Of a stretch of 64,000 bases of DNA, positions 63,045-64,000 are shown piece by piece. The notes beneath the pieces were generated by a model. It had not been told where the DNA came from. It saw only the letters and a list, made by a program, of their open reading frames with translations, and ran no database searches. Numbering within the stretch: position 1 is the first letter of the stretch; each line of letters opens with the position of its first letter. Location of the stretch: NCBI RefSeq assembly GCF_040801785.1, contig NZ_CP161805.1:2232001-2296000 (forward strand), written 5' to 3'. Position numbers and translations under genes: made by a program. Source of the DNA: Sulfitobacter sp. LCG007. Lineage in GTDB: Bacteria; Pseudomonadota; Alphaproteobacteria; Rhodobacterales; Rhodobacteraceae.

Positions 63045-63467
63045 ATGACCGGATCCGCCGTTTTGCGCCGTACCGTCCTGACCTACGGCAGCTTCGACAT
63101 GTTCGGCCCGGCTGAGGCGCTTTTCCTCAGGCGGCTTTGCGGCATGGGCACCGAGCTGATCGTCGGTTGCGCGACGGATGCCTTCGCCGCCGCGCGCGGC
63201 ACGCCCTGCCGGATCGACTTTGCGCAGCGCCGCGCGACCCTCGAGGCCTGTCGCTTCGTTTCGCGCGTCATTCCCGAGATGAGCTGGGATCAGAAGCGCA
63301 CGGACATCGTGAACTACGATGTCGCGGTCTTTGCCATGAGCGGCGCGTGGGCCGGGACGTTCGACCATCTCGGCGATCTGGTCGAGGTCGTCTACATCGC
63401 CCCCGACGCAGGAGCGACGCGGGCCCAGGCCCGGGGCGCCCTCGCGCGAGTGTCCGGGACCAACTGA
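63045..63467 (+). CDS. Cytidylyltransferase-like protein lacking the HxGH motif
   Basis: A 140-residue protein collinear with glycerol-3-phosphate cytidylyltransferases (TagD type): TYGSFDMFGPAEALFLRRL, ELIVGCATDAFAAARG, RATLEACRFVSRVIPEMSWD and QKRTDIVNYDVAVFAMSGAW. The catalytic HxGH that should follow the TYGTFD-type start is replaced by GPAE, and the later G-D-D-W reads SGAW. So the fold is kept but the nucleotidyl-transfer residues are gone. Probably a pseudoenzyme or a changed activity. The ATG at 63045 is the best start; a longer reading upstream is not conserved-looking. Confidence 0.78.
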   Translation: MTGSAVLRRTVLTYGSFDMFGPAEALFLRRLCGMGTELIVGCATDAFAAARGTPCRIDFAQRRATLEACRFVSRVIPEMSWDQKRTDIVNYDVAVFAMSGAWAGTFDHLGDLVEVVYIAPDAGATRAQARGALARVSGTN

Positions 63468-63583
63468 CAGTCGACAGGGTTTACGTCCGCGCCATTTCCC
63501 TCTAAAGTTGTAAAACTTGCACCTCGGAAGGAAAGACTGCTACTGGTGAGGGATTTTTTCCGCCAGGCATCGGAGCTGTACGT

Positions 63584-64000
63584 TTGACCAAGCATAGTGT
63601 TGCCCTTCCGATGCCGAAGGGCGAGTTCGTTGCGCTCATGGCGATGATGTTCGCCACGATTGCATTCTCCATCGACGCGATGCTTCCGGCTCTGACCGTG
63701 ATCGGTCTGGAACTGAGCCCGAAGGACCCCCACAACGCCGCGCTGATCATTACCTCCTTCGTGTTGGGCATGGGCGTGGGCACCTTCTTCACCGGCCCTC
63801 TCTCCGATGCCTTCGGACGCCGCAGGGTCATGTTCTCCGGCGCCGCGCTCTATATCGCCGCGGCAACCGTCGCCTATTTCAGCCGTTCGCTCGAACTGAT
63901 GCTGCTGGCGCGGCTGGTCCAGGGCCTCGGCGCAGCCGGCCCTCGCGTCGTCTCGGTCGCGATCATGCGTGATCTCTTCTCGGGCCGCGAAATGGCCCGG
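63584..64000 (+). CDS. MFS transporter, Bcr/CflA type (3' end cut by window edge)
   Basis: The N-terminal 139 residues of a drug-resistance-type major facilitator. Seen: a first membrane helix with FVALMAMMFATIAFSIDAML (the DAMLPAL motif), TSFVLGMGVGTFFTGPLSDA, the MFS loop GRRRVMFSGAALY and ARLVQGLGAAGPRVVSVAIM, with the fourth-helix continuation ending at the edge. Translation probably begins at TTG 63584, with GGAG 8 bases before; an ATG at 63611 is in frame. It probably exports small drugs or metabolites. Confidence 0.9.
   Translation, partial: MTKHSVALPMPKGEFVALMAMMFATIAFSIDAMLPALTVIGLELSPKDPHNAALIITSFVLGMGVGTFFTGPLSDAFGRRRVMFSGAALYIAAATVAYFSRSLELMLLARLVQGLGAAGPRVVSVAIMRDLFSGREMAR

Overview
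The window is high-GC bacterial chromosome from an alphaproteobacterium, almost certainly a marine Rhodobacteraceae (Roseobacter-group) member. The pointers are an iscR-suf operon with two Yip1-type membrane proteins inside it, CckA with a CtrA-type box in its promoter, a GTTC-N7-GTTC SOS box in front of recA, a zwf-pgl-pgi (Entner-Doudoroff entry) operon, Usg, a DmdB-like acyl-CoA ligase, and the family's palindromic intergenic repeats. Most of the window is core genome. The accessory signal is concentrated between about 2.8 and 10.6 kb.

Layout. 1-2.7 kb: threonine catabolism (tdh, running off the left edge, and kbl) behind an XRE-cupin regulator with candidate operators. 2.8-4.7 kb: an insertion scar made of a decayed ISL3-type transposase fragment, a complete IS5-family element with a broken transposase, an intact tRNA-Arg(CCG) and a separate tRNA-Arg 5' half. 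4.8-13.6 kb (minus strand): iscR, an IscS/NifS-like desulfurase, sufB, a recombinant insert, a DMT-type membrane protein, ybjQ, sufC, sufD, two Yip1 proteins and sufS. 13.8-16.2 kb: alpha/beta hydrolase, a small protein, an HD phosphohydrolase and a frameshifted secreted intradiol dioxygenase. 16.4-22 kb: icd, a PUA-like/HNH protein, an Lrp regulator with an SMR exporter, and typA. 22-33 kb (mostly minus): DUF1330, alaS, a Stf0 sulfotransferase, recA, cckA, rsmB-like and guaB. 33.5-37.9 kb: a RamA-like corrinoid-protein reactivator, a methyltransferase, glycerate kinase and tRNA-Gly(CCC). 38-45.6 kb: a DmdB-like ligase, a thioesterase, pgi-pgl-zwf, a radical SAM protein and usg. 45.7-57.8 kb: gyrA, an M32 carboxypeptidase, ctaA, trmJ, a ThiE-like protein, psuK-psuG, a DUF502 protein, a patatin and 3-hydroxybutyrate dehydrogenase. 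57.9-64 kb: a candidate small RNA, a YejA-like binding protein, an XRE-cupin regulator, an acyl-CoA synthetase, a DsbA/FrnE-like protein, a degenerate cytidylyltransferase and the start of an MFS exporter.

How it works together. The suf genes build Fe-S clusters under an IscR-type repressor and a nearby palindromic operator. zwf-pgl-pgi feed hexose phosphate into the Entner-Doudoroff/pentose phosphate routes, with icd and glycerate kinase in central carbon metabolism. psuK-psuG recycle pseudouridine. CckA heads the CtrA phosphorelay.

The points most worth a second look are: the hybrid structure inside the suf operon, where a diverged second copy of the sufB 3' end is fused to a truncated ybjQ paralogue at a 5-bp microhomology; an unannotated roughly 77-nt small RNA candidate upstream of bdhA; a cytidylyltransferase that has lost its HxGH signature; a split tRNA-Arg remnant; and a secreted dioxygenase whose C-terminus is displaced by a one-base frameshift. 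I see no CRISPR array, prophage or recognised defence island. The nearest thing to a defence gene is the PUA-like/HNH protein.
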